Notes: generated from the sequence alone by a model not told the origin. A stretch of 64,000 bases of DNA from Mannheimia granulomatis (GCF_013377255.1 NZ_CP016614.1:265501-329500); one strand, 5' to 3'. Shown: positions 25,728 to 34,599, counted from the stretch's first letter. Numbers and translations: made by a program.

Positions 25728-26378
25728 ATGAACAGAAAAATACTCTCAAGACAAATTATTGATACTTGTCTTGAAATGACTCGAATTGGATTGAATCAAG
25801 GAACAGCAGGTAATGTGAGTGTACGTTATCGAGATGGCATGCTCATTACGCCAACGGGTACACCTTATGAAGAAATGACAGAAGATTCTATCGTGTTTGT
25901 AGATGCCGAGGGTAAGCATGAAGAAGGCAAGCTCCCATCCAGTGAATGGCAATTCCATTTAGCGGTGTATGAAGCACGTCCGGAGCTTAACGCAGTCGTG
26001 CATAACCACGCGCGTAACTGTGCGGCAGTGTCTATTCTCGGTGAACCAATTCCTGCCATTCACTATATGATTGCCTGCACAGGGACAGATCATATTCCAT
26101 GCGTGCCTTATGCGCCTTTCGGCACACACCAATTAGCCGACTATGTGCGTGAAGGTATTCGAGGCAGTAAAGCGATTTTGCTCGCTCACCACGGTTTAAT
26201 TACTGCCGATAAAACCCTTGATAAAGCCTTAGGTGTGGCACATGAAGTGGAAGTCATTGCCGAATGGTATTTGAAATTACTCGCTACCGGCAAACCAATT
26301 CCAACGTTAAACAAAGAGCAAATGGATGTTGTATTAGAAAAATTTAAATCCTACGGCTCTTGGATAGAAGAAAGATAA
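25728..26378 (+). CDS. fucA: L-fuculose-1-phosphate aldolase
   Basis: A 216-residue class II aldolase (AraD/FucA family) that splits L-fuculose-1-phosphate into dihydroxyacetone phosphate and L-lactaldehyde. The start at 25728 gives an N-terminus matching the Escherichia coli enzyme and a good spacing to AAGGAG; 25725 is also possible. Zinc ligands are visible in VVHNHARNC and AHHGLI, the catalytic Glu in KLPSSEWQFH, and the phosphate-binding TAGNVSVR near the N-terminus. It lies between fucU and fucP. Confidence 0.96.
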   Translation: MNRKILSRQIIDTCLEMTRIGLNQGTAGNVSVRYRDGMLITPTGTPYEEMTEDSIVFVDAEGKHEEGKLPSSEWQFHLAVYEARPELNAVVHNHARNCAAVSILGEPIPAIHYMIACTGTDHIPCVPYAPFGTHQLADYVREGIRGSKAILLAHHGLITADKTLDKALGVAHEVEVIAEWYLKLLATGKPIPTLNKEQMDVVLEKFKSYGSWIEER

Positions 26379-26417
26379 TTAAATGAAATTTTCCTAAAAT
26401 AATAGAAGGAATGTCCT

Positions 26418-27704
26418 ATGACAGCTAAAGTTCTTGAGAAAAAATTTGTGGTCCCTTTTATTCTAATTACCACATTATTTGCCCTTTGGGGATTTGCAAA
26501 TGACATTACAAATCCGATGGTTGCAGTATTCCAAACCGTTATGGAGATCCCGGCTTCTGAAGCCGCTCTTGTTCAGTTCGCTTTCTACGGTGGCTACGGC
26601 ACAATGGCAATTCCTGCCGCCTTATTTGCTAGTCGTTATAGTTATAAAGCCGGTGTTTTATTAGGATTAGCTCTCTATGCAATTGGTGCATTTCTATTTA
26701 TTCCTGCGGCAATGTATGAGCAATTCTCCTTCTTTCTGTGGTCACTTTATATCTTAACTTTTGGTTTGGCGTTCTTAGAAACAACAGCCAATCCGTATAT
26801 TCTTTCAATGGGTGATCCGGCAACAGCAACCCGCCGTCTAAACTTAGCACAATCATTTAACCCGTTAGGTTCAATTACCGGTATGTTTGTTGCCTCACAA
26901 ATTGTGTTAACTAACTTGGAATCTGAAAAACGTGATGCTGCCGGCAATCTACTATTTAATAGCTTATCTGCAGCAGAAAAAGCGGTAGTTAAAACTCACG
27001 ATCTCGCCATGATTCGTAATCCGTATGTAGTGATTGGTTTAGTGGTTGTTGCGGTATTTATCATTATTGCCTTATATAAAATGCCGGTTACAAAGGTAGA
27101 GAGTGCAAATCGTATTTCTGTAAAAGAATCCTTTAGTCGCTTAATTGTAAATGCTCGTTATCGCGAAGGAGTGATTGCTCAAGTATTCTATGTGGGTGTA
27201 CAAATTATGTGCTGGACGTTCATTATTCAATATGCTGAACGTATCGGTTTAACTAAAGCAGAAGCACAAAACTGGAATATTGTTGCGATGGCATTATTCA
27301 TTACCAGCCGTTTTATCAGCACGGCACTCATGAAATACCTAAAAGCTGAATTAATGTTATTTCTCTTCGCAGTGGGTGGCTTCTTCAGTATTCTGGGCGT
27401 GATGTTTATTGATGGTATGGGTGGGCTTTATTGTTTAGTACTCACTTCCGGATTTATGTCTCTCATGTTCCCTACTATTTATGGAATTGCATTAGATGGC
27501 CAAGGTGAAGAATCTACATTGGGGGCTGCCGGCTTAGTTATGGCGATTGTAGGTGGAGCATTAATGCCGCCAATGCAAGGCTGGATTATCGACCAAGGTT
27601 CAGTGGCTGGTATGCCTGCAGTTAATTTCTCATTCATCCTTCCTCTTATCTGTTTTATTGCTATTGCCATCTATGGTTTCCGTTGCTGGAAGGTATTGAA
27701 ATAA
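26418..27704 (+). CDS. fucP: L-fucose:proton symporter
   Basis: A 428-residue inner-membrane protein of the major facilitator superfamily, FucP subfamily, with about 12 hydrophobic segments. The N-terminal PFILITTLFALWGFANDITNP is the family signature, with the conserved Asn-Asp pair. FLETTANPYILSMG lies in the fourth helix region. It brings L-fucose in with a proton. AGAAGGAATG precedes the ATG. It is the last intact gene of the operon; the next, fucO, is broken. Confidence 0.95.
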   Translation: MTAKVLEKKFVVPFILITTLFALWGFANDITNPMVAVFQTVMEIPASEAALVQFAFYGGYGTMAIPAALFASRYSYKAGVLLGLALYAIGAFLFIPAAMYEQFSFFLWSLYILTFGLAFLETTANPYILSMGDPATATRRLNLAQSFNPLGSITGMFVASQIVLTNLESEKRDAAGNLLFNSLSAAEKAVVKTHDLAMIRNPYVVIGLVVVAVFIIIALYKMPVTKVESANRISVKESFSRLIVNARYREGVIAQVFYVGVQIMCWTFIIQYAERIGLTKAEAQNWNIVAMALFITSRFISTALMKYLKAELMLFLFAVGGFFSILGVMFIDGMGGLYCLVLTSGFMSLMFPTIYGIALDGQGEESTLGAAGLVMAIVGGALMPPMQGWIIDQGSVAGMPAVNFSFILPLICFIAIAIYGFRCWKVLK

Positions 27705-27722
27705 GCCATTTTACTTTGGAAA

Positions 27723-27779
27723 ACAAGCGGTCTGATTTAAATAAAAATTTGCAAAAAAACTTCATAATTTGACCGCTTG
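27723..27779. repeat. Inverted uptake-sequence hairpin after fucP
   Basis: ACAAGCGGTC at 27723-27732 faces ACCGCTTG at 27772-27779. The loop holds TTTGCAAAA. It separates fucP from the fucO remnant. Confidence 0.75.
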
Positions 27780-27820
27780 CAAGTTAATTGAATTGTTTAA
27801 CTTTTAAGAAGGAAAATATT

Positions 27821-28405
27821 ATGTCAAATCGTCTTATCCTCAATGAAACCAGTTATCACGGTAAAGGTGCAATTAAAAACATCATTCATGAAATAGCCAG
27901 CCGTAGTTTCTAAAAAGCTCTTGTGGTAACCGATAAAGACTTAATCAAATTTAACGTGGCACAAAAAGTAACTTCTTTACTTGATGCCGCAGACTTACCT
28001 TATGTGAAATTTTTGATGAAGTTAAAGCTAACCCTAACCCTGCGGTAGGTGTGATCAAAGCTGGAGTAGAAAAATTTAAATCCTCAGGAGCAGACTATCT
28101 GATTGCTATCTGTCATGGAATTTAACAAAAACTACACGGGTGAAAAGTACCGTGAAATTGCTCGTGCAATGGGTGTGAAAGGTGTTGATGACATGAGCCA
28201 AGAAGAGTATCGCAATGCCGCAATTAAAGCGGTCCAACAACTTTCACAAGATGTTGGCATTCCGCCAAAACTTCACCAAATCGGCGTGAAAGAAGAAGAC
28301 TTACCGGCATTATCGGTCGATGCTTTCAATGATGTTTGTACCGGTGGTAACCCAAGAGACTGTAGCCCTGAAGAATTATTAGAAGTATATAAAATGGCAT
28401 TCTAA
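27821..28405 (+). pseudogene. fucO: Broken lactaldehyde reductase (1,2-propanediol oxidoreductase)
   Basis: The first codons (MSNRLILNETSYHGKGAIKN) and the last hundred (MEFNKNYTGEKYREIARAMG to the end, with DVCTGGNPR) match the two ends of iron-dependent alcohol dehydrogenase FucO, which is about 382 residues long. Three lesions are seen. A TAA stop follows SRSF about 30 codons in. A frameshift lies near 28010, after PYVKF. An internal deletion of about 600 bases (roughly 200 codons) joins YLIAI directly to the C-terminal part, removing the iron-binding histidines. The ribosome-binding site AAGGAAA survives. The organism should therefore be unable to reduce lactaldehyde by FucO. Confidence 0.93.
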
Positions 28406-28418
28406 TTTACGAAATAGA

Positions 28419-28472
28419 AAATCTACTCCTAGTCGGGTTTCTCTTTAACCGACAGGAAGTAGATTTTTTTAT
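28419..28472 (+). terminator. Terminator of the fuc operon
   Basis: AAATCTACT...AGTCGG at 28419-28436 pairs with CCGACAGGAAGTAGATTT, an imperfect stem of about 18 bp, followed by a run of seven Ts. Confidence 0.88.
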
Positions 28473-28621
28473 TGAGGATTGTTTAAAAAATAATCATTCA
28501 GATTGTTTTTATACCTCATTTTTTTAATCAAATAAAAGCATTGCGGAACCTTTAATGATAAATTTAATCTTATAGCTTAAGTCAGCGATTGGCTTATTTT
28601 ATTGATAATGAGGAGCTAAAT

Positions 28622-28822
28622 ATGAAATCTATTTTTAAAGTGATTGGTGTGACTGCACTAATGGTTGCAGTATCTGGCTGTAACGGCATGACTAAAACTC
28701 AGCGTAATACTGCAATTGGCGCGGCTATCGGTGGCGTTGCCGGTCATGCAATTGGTGCATCGACAGGGGCAACCTTAGGTGGTGCGGCATTAGGTGGCGT
28801 TATTGGTAGCCAAGTTAAATAA
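28622..28822 (+). CDS. Glycine-zipper outer-membrane lipoprotein (OsmB-like)
   Basis: The start at 28622 is chosen because GAGGAG lies 8 bases before it and the product then begins with a signal peptide; an in-frame ATG 33 bases upstream has no site. The 66-residue product has lipobox VSGC with Cys19, then two glycine-zipper segments (AIGAAIGGVAGHAIG, LGGAALGGVIG). This is the 2TM glycine-zipper layout of OsmB/SlyB-type lipoproteins, implying insertion of a short hairpin in the membrane. Function is not known. It has its own terminator. Confidence 0.85.
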   Translation: MKSIFKVIGVTALMVAVSGCNGMTKTQRNTAIGAAIGGVAGHAIGASTGATLGGAALGGVIGSQVK

Positions 28823-28845
28823 CTGCAAAAAGCAGGAAGAAATCA

Positions 28846-28886
28846 ACCGCTTGTATCATGCTCATACGTTACAAGCGGTATTTTTT
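28846..28886 (+). terminator. Uptake-sequence hairpin terminator
   Basis: ACCGCTTGTA at 28846-28855 pairs with TACAAGCGGT at 28870-28879, followed by ATTTTTTATT. It terminates the lipoprotein gene. Confidence 0.88.
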
Positions 28887-29076
28887 ATTAAAATTTTTGC
28901 TAAATGGTTCTTAGTCTACCTAAAGACTCATATCAATCTGTCTAAGATTTATCTCATCATTTAACCGCTTGCCACCCTCAAATTTAGAGAATTAGGCATG
29001 TTTTTTGGAGCAATGAGCAATGCTGTTTTAAACGTCAACAATTAAAATAGCCTCATTTCAACTTAAAGGAATACCT

Positions 29077-29339
29077 ATGCTCGACTTTGAAACCACCATC
29101 AAAAGCCGTCAATCCATTCGCAAACTTTCCTGCTCTCCTTGACCGCTCGTGGTTTTGGCGGTATTCCCCAGCTTGCCCTTGCGATGTTTGCCGATGATGT
29201 GCGTGCAGAACTTGGCATTTCTGATGATTACAAACTTTTGCACGGCATTTCGTTTGACTATCCTGATTGGGACGCAATGCAAAACAAACACCATTTGGGG
29301 CGTGTGCCTGTGAAAGAGAGTGCGACTTTATACTGGTAA
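29077..29339 (+). pseudogene. Internally deleted nitroreductase
   Basis: With a good AAAGGA site, the frame opens MLDFETTIKSRQSIRKL, a typical nitroreductase N-terminus, then stops at SCSP. From about 29138 another frame encodes a typical nitroreductase C-terminus (LTARGFGGIPQLALAMFADD and GRVPVKESATLYW). Around 110-130 middle codons, including the flavin-binding core, are missing. This is the first of several damaged genes in the accessory island. Confidence 0.85.
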
Positions 29340-29354
29340 TTTTGGAGAAAAATT

Positions 29355-30255
29355 ATGAACAATCAAAAACCTACCGTTCTGGTACTGGGTGCGACAGGCA
29401 CAGTGGGCAGTCAAGTGGTAAAAGTATTGGAGCAAAGCAGTGCGGTCAATGTCCGCATTCCGTCTCGCAATCCAGATACAGTTGCCAAACTTAAAAGCGA
29501 AGGTAAAGATGCGGTCTATATGGACTTGGACAAACCACAAACTTTCGCCCTTGCCTTGGGCAGGGGTGGAGCGAGTGCTGCTTTTGACAGGCTACACGGT
29601 AGCAATGCTTGCCCAAAGCAAAACGCCGGTGGACGCAGCCAAAAAAGCAGGGGTTAAGCACATTGTGCATATCGGTATTTTTGCCGAATGGGATTGCACC
29701 AGCACGCATTTTACTTGGCACCAGCTGATTGAAACCTACATTGAAGCCAGTGGCATTGCTTGGACACACCTGCACCCCAATATGTTTATGGAAGCCATTA
29801 CAGGGCTTTATATGCCTAAAAAAATGACTTATTCCACTTATTTTGATGACCGCCGAATTGGGCTGGTGGCTTCCAGCGACATCGCCGCCGTGGCCGCCCA
29901 AGTCTTGATTGACGGACAGGACAAACATGCAGGGCAAAATTATTGGTTAAGCGTAGAAAGCTATAACGGTCAAGAAATTGTCAATCTGATGAACGAAATC
30001 ACAGGGCTTGACATTGCCCTTGAAAAGAAAAGCCTTGATGAGTTTCGTGCGATGATTGATGTGCCTGATTTTCCGATTGAACGAGAGTACGCCCGTGCCA
30101 ATATTGAATTTGTCACACAGGTTTTGGATAACCGTTTGGGGGCGATTGGGGCAATTCGCAACGACATTCCTTATGTTTTGGGACGAAATGCCAAAACTTT
30201 GCGTGAACATTTATTAGAGCATAAACAGGCAATTATCCAGTCGGCAACGGCTTAA
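29355..30255 (+). pseudogene. Frameshifted NmrA-like NAD(P)-binding reductase
   Basis: The first frame gives MNNQKPTVLVLGATGTVGSQ, a Rossmann motif GATGTVG at residues 12-18, and is intact up to about 29555. The second frame continues with VERVLLLTGYTVAMLAQSK and AGVKHIVHIGIFAEWD through to 30255. Joined, they make about 300 residues of an NmrA/QOR2-type SDR reductase. The shift lies in or beside the G-rich run GGGCAGGGG near 29555-29565, so a one-base indel or a sequencing error would explain it. It begins 16 bases after the nitroreductase relic with a GGAG site and was presumably in one operon with it. Confidence 0.8.
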
Positions 30256-30401
30256 AAAACAAAACACTGTTTGTTTTGGTAAATAACAAGCGGTGTTTTT
30301 CTCTTAAAATTTTGCAAAATGGGGTTCTGGCTGCCTGAACACCTAAAATCGGTTGATTTAGTTCAACATTTCCATTTTTTAGATATTAGGATAGTTATTT
30401 T

Positions 30402-31397
30402 ATGAATAAACCCAAATTATCAGCCCTTAACCTTGTCCCAATGCGTCAAGGGCAAACTGCCAAAGAGGCGATTGATGCGATGGTGCGGCTTGCTCAATAT
30501 GTCGAGAGCCTTGATTTTGAACGCTTTTGGATTGCCGAACACCACAATATGCCGCATCTGGTGAGTTCGGCAACCCAGCTGTTAATCGGGCATACCCTTG
30601 CTAATACCAACAAAATTCGGGTTGGGAGCGGTGGGGTGATGCTTCCTAATCACAGCCCGCTACAGGTTGCTGAGCAGTACGGCACTTTGCAAACCTTGTA
30701 TGGCAAGCGAGTGGATTTGGGGCTTGGGCGAGCGCCGGGAACGGATCCACTCACAGCCCTTGCTTTACGCCGTGGGCAGCGTGATGTGTCGCAGGAATTT
30801 GAACAGGATATTTTGGAACTGCAACGCTATTTTGGCGATGAAAGTGTGTAAGGTCGGGTGCGGGCTTATCCGGCACTCGGCTTAAAGCTACCGCTCTACA
30901 TTTTGGGTTCAAGTACCGAAAGTGCCTTTTTAGCCGCACGGCTCGGCTTACCATATGCCTTTGCCGCCCATTTTGCTCCAAGAATGCTGGATATGGCAGT
31001 GGAGATTTATCGGCGTGAATTCCAGCCGTCTGCGGTGCTGGACAAGCCTTATGTGATTGCTTGTATCAATGCCACCCTTGCCGAAAGCGATGAAGAGGCA
31101 CAGTTCCTACATAGCACGGTACAGCAGATGTTTTTAAACTTGGTGCGAGGCACGCCAAAAGCGATGCAGCCCCCTGTGCCAAATATTGACAGCCTTTGGT
31201 CACCAGCTGAAAAAATGTCGGCAATGCAGATGTTAAATGCGGCATTAGTTGGCGATGTGAAAAGCGTAAAAACACAGTTTATCGATTTGCAAAGCCGTAT
31301 CAATGCCGATGAGATTATGCTAACCAACTATATTTTTGATGAAGATAAACAGCTTAACGCCTATAAATTGTTTAAACAGATGATTAACGAACTTTAA
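30402..31397 (+). pseudogene. Luciferase-like flavin monooxygenase split by a nonsense codon
   Basis: A bacterial-luciferase-like (LLM) oxidoreductase of about 331 residues. The first 149 codons (MNKPKLSALNLVPMRQGQTA; GLGRAPGTD) end at a TAA at 30849-30851. The same frame continues directly with GRVRAYPALGLKLPLYILGS to 31397. A single C-to-T change of a CAA glutamine codon (DESV-Q-GRVRAYP) explains it. The second half has its own ATG only well inside, so the product is probably lost. Members of this family reduce flavin-linked substrates with F420 or FMN; the substrate here is unknown. Confidence 0.85.
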
Positions 31398-31411
31398 ATG
31401 AGGAATTCACC

Positions 31412-32539
31412 ATGACCGATCTATTTCAACCCTACACGCTAAACAATGGCGTAGAAATTAAAAACCGCCTTGTGGTTGCACCGATGACTCATTCTGCCTC
31501 TAACGATGACGGCACAATCAGCGAACAAGAGCGCCTGTTTTTAGCCAATCGTGCTGAAAATATGGGACTTTTTATCACGGCAGCAACAGGTGTAATGCGT
31601 AACGGGAAAGCCTTTTATGGTCAGCCGGAAGCCCTGAATGAAAGCCATTTGGAAAGCCTTACTCAAACGGCACAACTCCTGAAAAATCAAGGTGCAAAGG
31701 CGATTTTACAGATTTTTCACGGGGGCTTGCAGTCAATTAAAGCATTACTGGATGGTGCGGATCTTATCGCTCCTTCTGCCCACGAACCAAGTGGTGCAAG
31801 AGCAGTCACGGAAGATGAAATTATTGGGCTGATTAACGCTTTTGCCAATGCCACCGATCTGGCAATCCGTGCAGGCTTTGATGGTGTGGAAATTCACGGT
31901 GCGAACGGTTACCTCATTCAGCAGTTTTTCTCCGGCGAATTTAATCATCGGAACGATCAGTGGGGTGGTAGTCTCGAAAAACGCCTAAATTTCCCACTAG
32001 CAGTAGTTGATGTAGTAACAAAAGTGCGTGAAAAGCACGCTAAGCCTGAATTTATCATCGGTTACCGTTTTTCACCGGAAGAACCAGGTGAAAATGGCTT
32101 AACGATGACAGATACTTTTGCCCTCATTGACGCATTATGCGAAAAACCACTGCAATATCTGCACATTTCTTTGTGGGATTTTGGCAAAAAAGCCCGTCGT
32201 GGTGCGGACACCCATTTAACACGAATGCAGCTGGTTCACGAACATATTAACGGGCGTTTGCCGTTAATTGGCGTCGGTAATCTCTTAAGCGGCAAACAGA
32301 TCCGTCAAGCATATGCAACCGGCTGGGCGGAATTTATTGCATTAGGCAAAGCAGTGATGATTAACCCTAATGTAGCAACTTTATTAAAAGAGAACCGTGA
32401 TAATGAGATCGTAAGCGAACTTGATCCACAAAAAGCCGACCACTACGGCATTCCGGATCGTCTGTGGAGCTACTGTGTACAAGGTGGTGCGTGGTTACCG
32501 CCGTTAAAAGGGCAAGATTGGAAACCAATGGATATTTAA
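31412..32539 (+). CDS. NADH:flavin oxidoreductase, Old Yellow Enzyme family (first copy)
   Basis: A 375-residue FMN-dependent TIM-barrel protein. It begins LFQPYTLNNGVEIKNRLVVAPM, typical of the family. HGAN in DGVEIHGANGYLIQQFFS supplies the substrate-binding residues, and HRNDQWGGSLEKR the phosphate-side arginine. It reduces activated alkenes or similar electrophiles; the natural substrate is unknown. GAGG precedes the ATG. It is 14 bases after the damaged luciferase-like gene and appears intact, though the promoter may now be compromised by decay upstream. Confidence 0.9.
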   Translation: MTDLFQPYTLNNGVEIKNRLVVAPMTHSASNDDGTISEQERLFLANRAENMGLFITAATGVMRNGKAFYGQPEALNESHLESLTQTAQLLKNQGAKAILQIFHGGLQSIKALLDGADLIAPSAHEPSGARAVTEDEIIGLINAFANATDLAIRAGFDGVEIHGANGYLIQQFFSGEFNHRNDQWGGSLEKRLNFPLAVVDVVTKVREKHAKPEFIIGYRFSPEEPGENGLTMTDTFALIDALCEKPLQYLHISLWDFGKKARRGADTHLTRMQLVHEHINGRLPLIGVGNLLSGKQIRQAYATGWAEFIALGKAVMINPNVATLLKENRDNEIVSELDPQKADHYGIPDRLWSYCVQGGAWLPPLKGQDWKPMDI

Positions 32540-32588
32540 TTGGTAAATTTTGGGCTAAAAATGACCGCTTGTTAAAAGGCTGATTAAC

Positions 32589-32624
32589 GCCTCAAAAGTT
32601 AGACTACATAGCTAACGATTAAGG
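32589..32624 (-). repeat. Dispersed ~40-bp repeat, copy C
   Basis: On the minus strand this reads CCTTAATCGTTAGCTATG then TAGTCTAACTTTTGAGGC. It matches copy A (43531-43574) through CCTTAATC, GTT and TAGTC-AACTTTTG with a small indel. Unlike the other two copies, no terminator stem is seen around it. Confidence 0.55.
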
Positions 32625-32665
32625 TTCAGATCAGATGATAATCGGTAAGTGGATCAAAATGACTA

Positions 32666-32949
32666 TAACGAAGGTGGAGCATTGTGGACAGACGTACTGC
32701 CAAAGTGATTTTGGCACTTGGGGTAGAAGGTGTGTTTGCAGGTTCACTTTTTTAATCAAGCATTGAAAGCTGTATCTACCAATAGGTTAAAGAGCGGTTG
32801 GTAGCATCTAGTAGCTTGCGTTTAGGAATGCTGGAAAACAACAACTATGAAGGTTATGTTTCGCTTGGCACAGGTGTTAGGAGCGATTATAGAAATATCG
32901 CTCGGTGGCTGAGATTATTGATGAATTGATGATGAGGATTAAAGACTGA
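32666..32949 (+). pseudogene. Relic of a nitronate monooxygenase C-terminus
   Basis: Not an open frame. One reading frame gives IVDRRTAKVILALGVEGVFA then GSLF, a TAA, SIESCIYQ, a TAG, then VKERLVASSS and MLENNNYEGYVSLGTG. After another shift it gives SVAEIIDELMMRIKD and TGA. These resemble the phosphate-binding loop region (ALG-EGVFAGSLF) and the C-terminal GYVS-GTG-SxxxxIxSVxEI end of nitronate monooxygenases (2-nitropropane dioxygenases). The N-terminal two-thirds is absent. The match is from memory of the family, so identity is moderately secure. Confidence 0.55.
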
Positions 32950-33044
32950 TTTAAACCTTATAGAAAACACCGTTTGGAGAAATATAAGCGGTGTTTTTGT
33001 TTTGAAATTTTGCAAAAATCACTTTGAGGCAGCCTAAAAAACTA

Positions 33045-33944
33045 CTACGTACTCTCTCCTACTTCTTTCATCACCTGCCGAAACCACTTTTGCACAGGGT
33101 CATAATGGGTTTTAGCGTGCCAAGCCATTACTTTGGTGTAGCCGTCAATGGGCAAAGGGGGATTGAGCAATACCAAGTCATTTTGTGTTTGTAAAAAGTG
33201 AACAGGGGCAACAGTTGCTAAATCGCTGTTTTTCAAAAGCTCTGGTAATAGCGAAAAATGCCCCACCGACATTTTTACCAATCGACTTCGCCCAAGTTTT
33301 GCCAATGCCTCATCGGTCGCCCCATTAAAATGCCCAGCGTGATAGGCAACCAACACAAATTCCAACGCACAAAACGCCTCCAAATCCCAATTTTGGCTTA
33401 ACACAGGGTGATTTTGTCGCACCGCACAGGTGTATTCTTCACGCATTAAAGGGGCAAAATATAATCGCTCGTCCAGTTGCTGCTGCCCTGCTATTGCCAA
33501 ATCCCATACACCGTCTGCCAAATTTTGTGTCAAATCTTGTCCGTGTATCGCATAAAACGCCACTTTGACTTTGGGGGCAAGCTGAGCAAGTTTTAGGGCA
33601 AACGGCACGCCCAGCGTGCGAATGCCATTTTCGGTAGCCGCCAATTTAAAAGTGCAATCTAAGTCGGCAGGGTCAAACGCCACAGGCTGCATCAACACGC
33701 CAATGCTGTCCAAAATCGCCCCCACAGGCTCGGCAAGTTGTTCAGCCCGATTGGTGGGTATCATTCCGTGAGCAGTGCGGATAAACAAAGGGTCGTCAAA
33801 ACGATAACGCAATTTGGTGAGCATATTGCTGACCGCAGGTTGGGTGAGGTTCAGTCGTTCGGCGGCACGGCTGACATTTTTTTCTTGCAATAAAGCGTGC
33901 AGGGCTTTGAGTAGGTTTAAATCTAGGTTGTTCAGATTGTGCAT
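33045..33944 (-). CDS. LysR-family regulator 1
   Basis: A 299-residue LysR regulator. The N-terminal helix-turn-helix (EKNVSRAAERLNLTQPAVSN, about residues 18-37) is followed by a periplasmic-binding-like effector domain. Sequence style places it in the NodD/PcpR-like branch (DPLFIRTAHGMIPTNRAEQL). It is divergent from the tautomerase gene, with an ATTATC-AGT-GATAAT dyad between them as the probable operator. It is clearly paralogous to the LysR gene at 35540-36433, so the two modules share a regulatory origin. Confidence 0.9.
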   Translation of the reverse strand: MHNLNNLDLNLLKALHALLQEKNVSRAAERLNLTQPAVSNMLTKLRYRFDDPLFIRTAHGMIPTNRAEQLAEPVGAILDSIGVLMQPVAFDPADLDCTFKLAATENGIRTLGVPFALKLAQLAPKVKVAFYAIHGQDLTQNLADGVWDLAIAGQQQLDERLYFAPLMREEYTCAVRQNHPVLSQNWDLEAFCALEFVLVAYHAGHFNGATDEALAKLGRSRLVKMSVGHFSLLPELLKNSDLATVAPVHFLQTQNDLVLLNPPLPIDGYTKVMAWHAKTHYDPVQKWFRQVMKEVGEST

Positions 33945-33951
33945 AGATATA

Positions 33952-33966
33952 ATTATCAGTGATAAT
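33952..33966. promoter_or_regulatory. Candidate LysR operator
   Basis: ATTATCAGTGATAAT is a perfect 6-3-6 dyad immediately upstream of LysR 1 (8 bases before its start) and about 95 bases before the tautomerase start. T-N11-A spacing of the LysR-box type fits within it. Confidence 0.55.
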
Positions 33967-34058
33967 AGATATACGATTTTGTTGCTTCAATTATATCAAA
34001 AAGAAGCCTACAATAACCTTGTTTTTATGATAAACCCTTCATTTTACGGAGCAAAAAA

Positions 34059-34289
34059 ATGCCACATATCACTTTACAATGTTACCCAAAAGGCTTAACT
34101 GAAACTGAATTAAAAGCCTTTGCCGATGACTTAACTGCTTTTGCCAGCGAGCGTTTAAACACGCCAGCCGAGTACATCACCATTGATTTTCAAGAGCTTT
34201 CTGAACAAGCCTTTAAAGAAAAGGTGTGGGACGAAAAAATCGCCCCAAATGCCGATAAATTGCTGCGCAAACCACAGTATCAATTATAA
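34059..34289 (+). CDS. 4-oxalocrotonate-tautomerase-family protein (PptA-like)
   Basis: A 76-residue protein beginning Met-Pro (MPHITLQCYPKGLTETE). After Met removal the N-terminal proline is the catalytic base of this superfamily. Length matches the PptA/YdcE subgroup (about 77). Such enzymes tautomerise or dehalogenate small carbonyl compounds. It is the first gene of a three-gene rightward module (tautomerase, ABM protein, hydrolase) divergent from LysR 1. Confidence 0.88.
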   Translation: MPHITLQCYPKGLTETELKAFADDLTAFASERLNTPAEYITIDFQELSEQAFKEKVWDEKIAPNADKLLRKPQYQL

Positions 34290-34299
34290 GGAGTGTACG

Positions 34300-34584
34300 A
34301 TGTTAGCCGTCTATGCCAAATGCGTGGTTAAGCCTGAAAAAGTGGCTCAATTTAAGCGAATCATCGCCCCGTTGATTGAACAATCTCGCCAAGAGTCAGG
34401 CTGTGTGTCTTATCAATGCGGGCAAGTGCAAGGGCAGGAAAATACTTTTGCCTTTGTGGAATTGTGGCAATCACAAGCCGATTTGGACGCTCATTTAGAC
34501 CAGCCGCATTTTCAGTCAGCCGCACAAGCCTTTGGCGATGTTTTGGCAAAAGAGCTGGATATTGAGCTGGTCGAATGCGATTAA
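34300..34584 (+). CDS. ABM-domain monooxygenase (YgiN-like)
   Basis: The start at 34300 is chosen because AAGGAG lies just before it and the product is then exactly one antibiotic-biosynthesis-monooxygenase domain; longer frames would overlap the tautomerase. The 94 residues show the ferredoxin-like ABM pattern (MLAVYAKCVVKPEKV, SRQESGCVSYQC, FVELWQSQADLDAHLDQPHF). Members such as YgiN oxidise quinols, others degrade heme or polyketide intermediates. It fits a role in quinone or reactive-carbonyl handling. Confidence 0.85.
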   Translation: MLAVYAKCVVKPEKVAQFKRIIAPLIEQSRQESGCVSYQCGQVQGQENTFAFVELWQSQADLDAHLDQPHFQSAAQAFGDVLAKELDIELVECD

Positions 34585-34599
34585 GTTTAAGGATTGATG

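Noticed and set aside
28103..28405. A separate 100-codon gene behind fucP
   Set aside because: It is the last part of fucO, in line with the broken N-terminal part starting at 27821.
29139..29339. A free-standing 66-codon gene
   Set aside because: It encodes only the C-terminal end of a nitroreductase and belongs to the deleted pseudogene starting at 29077.
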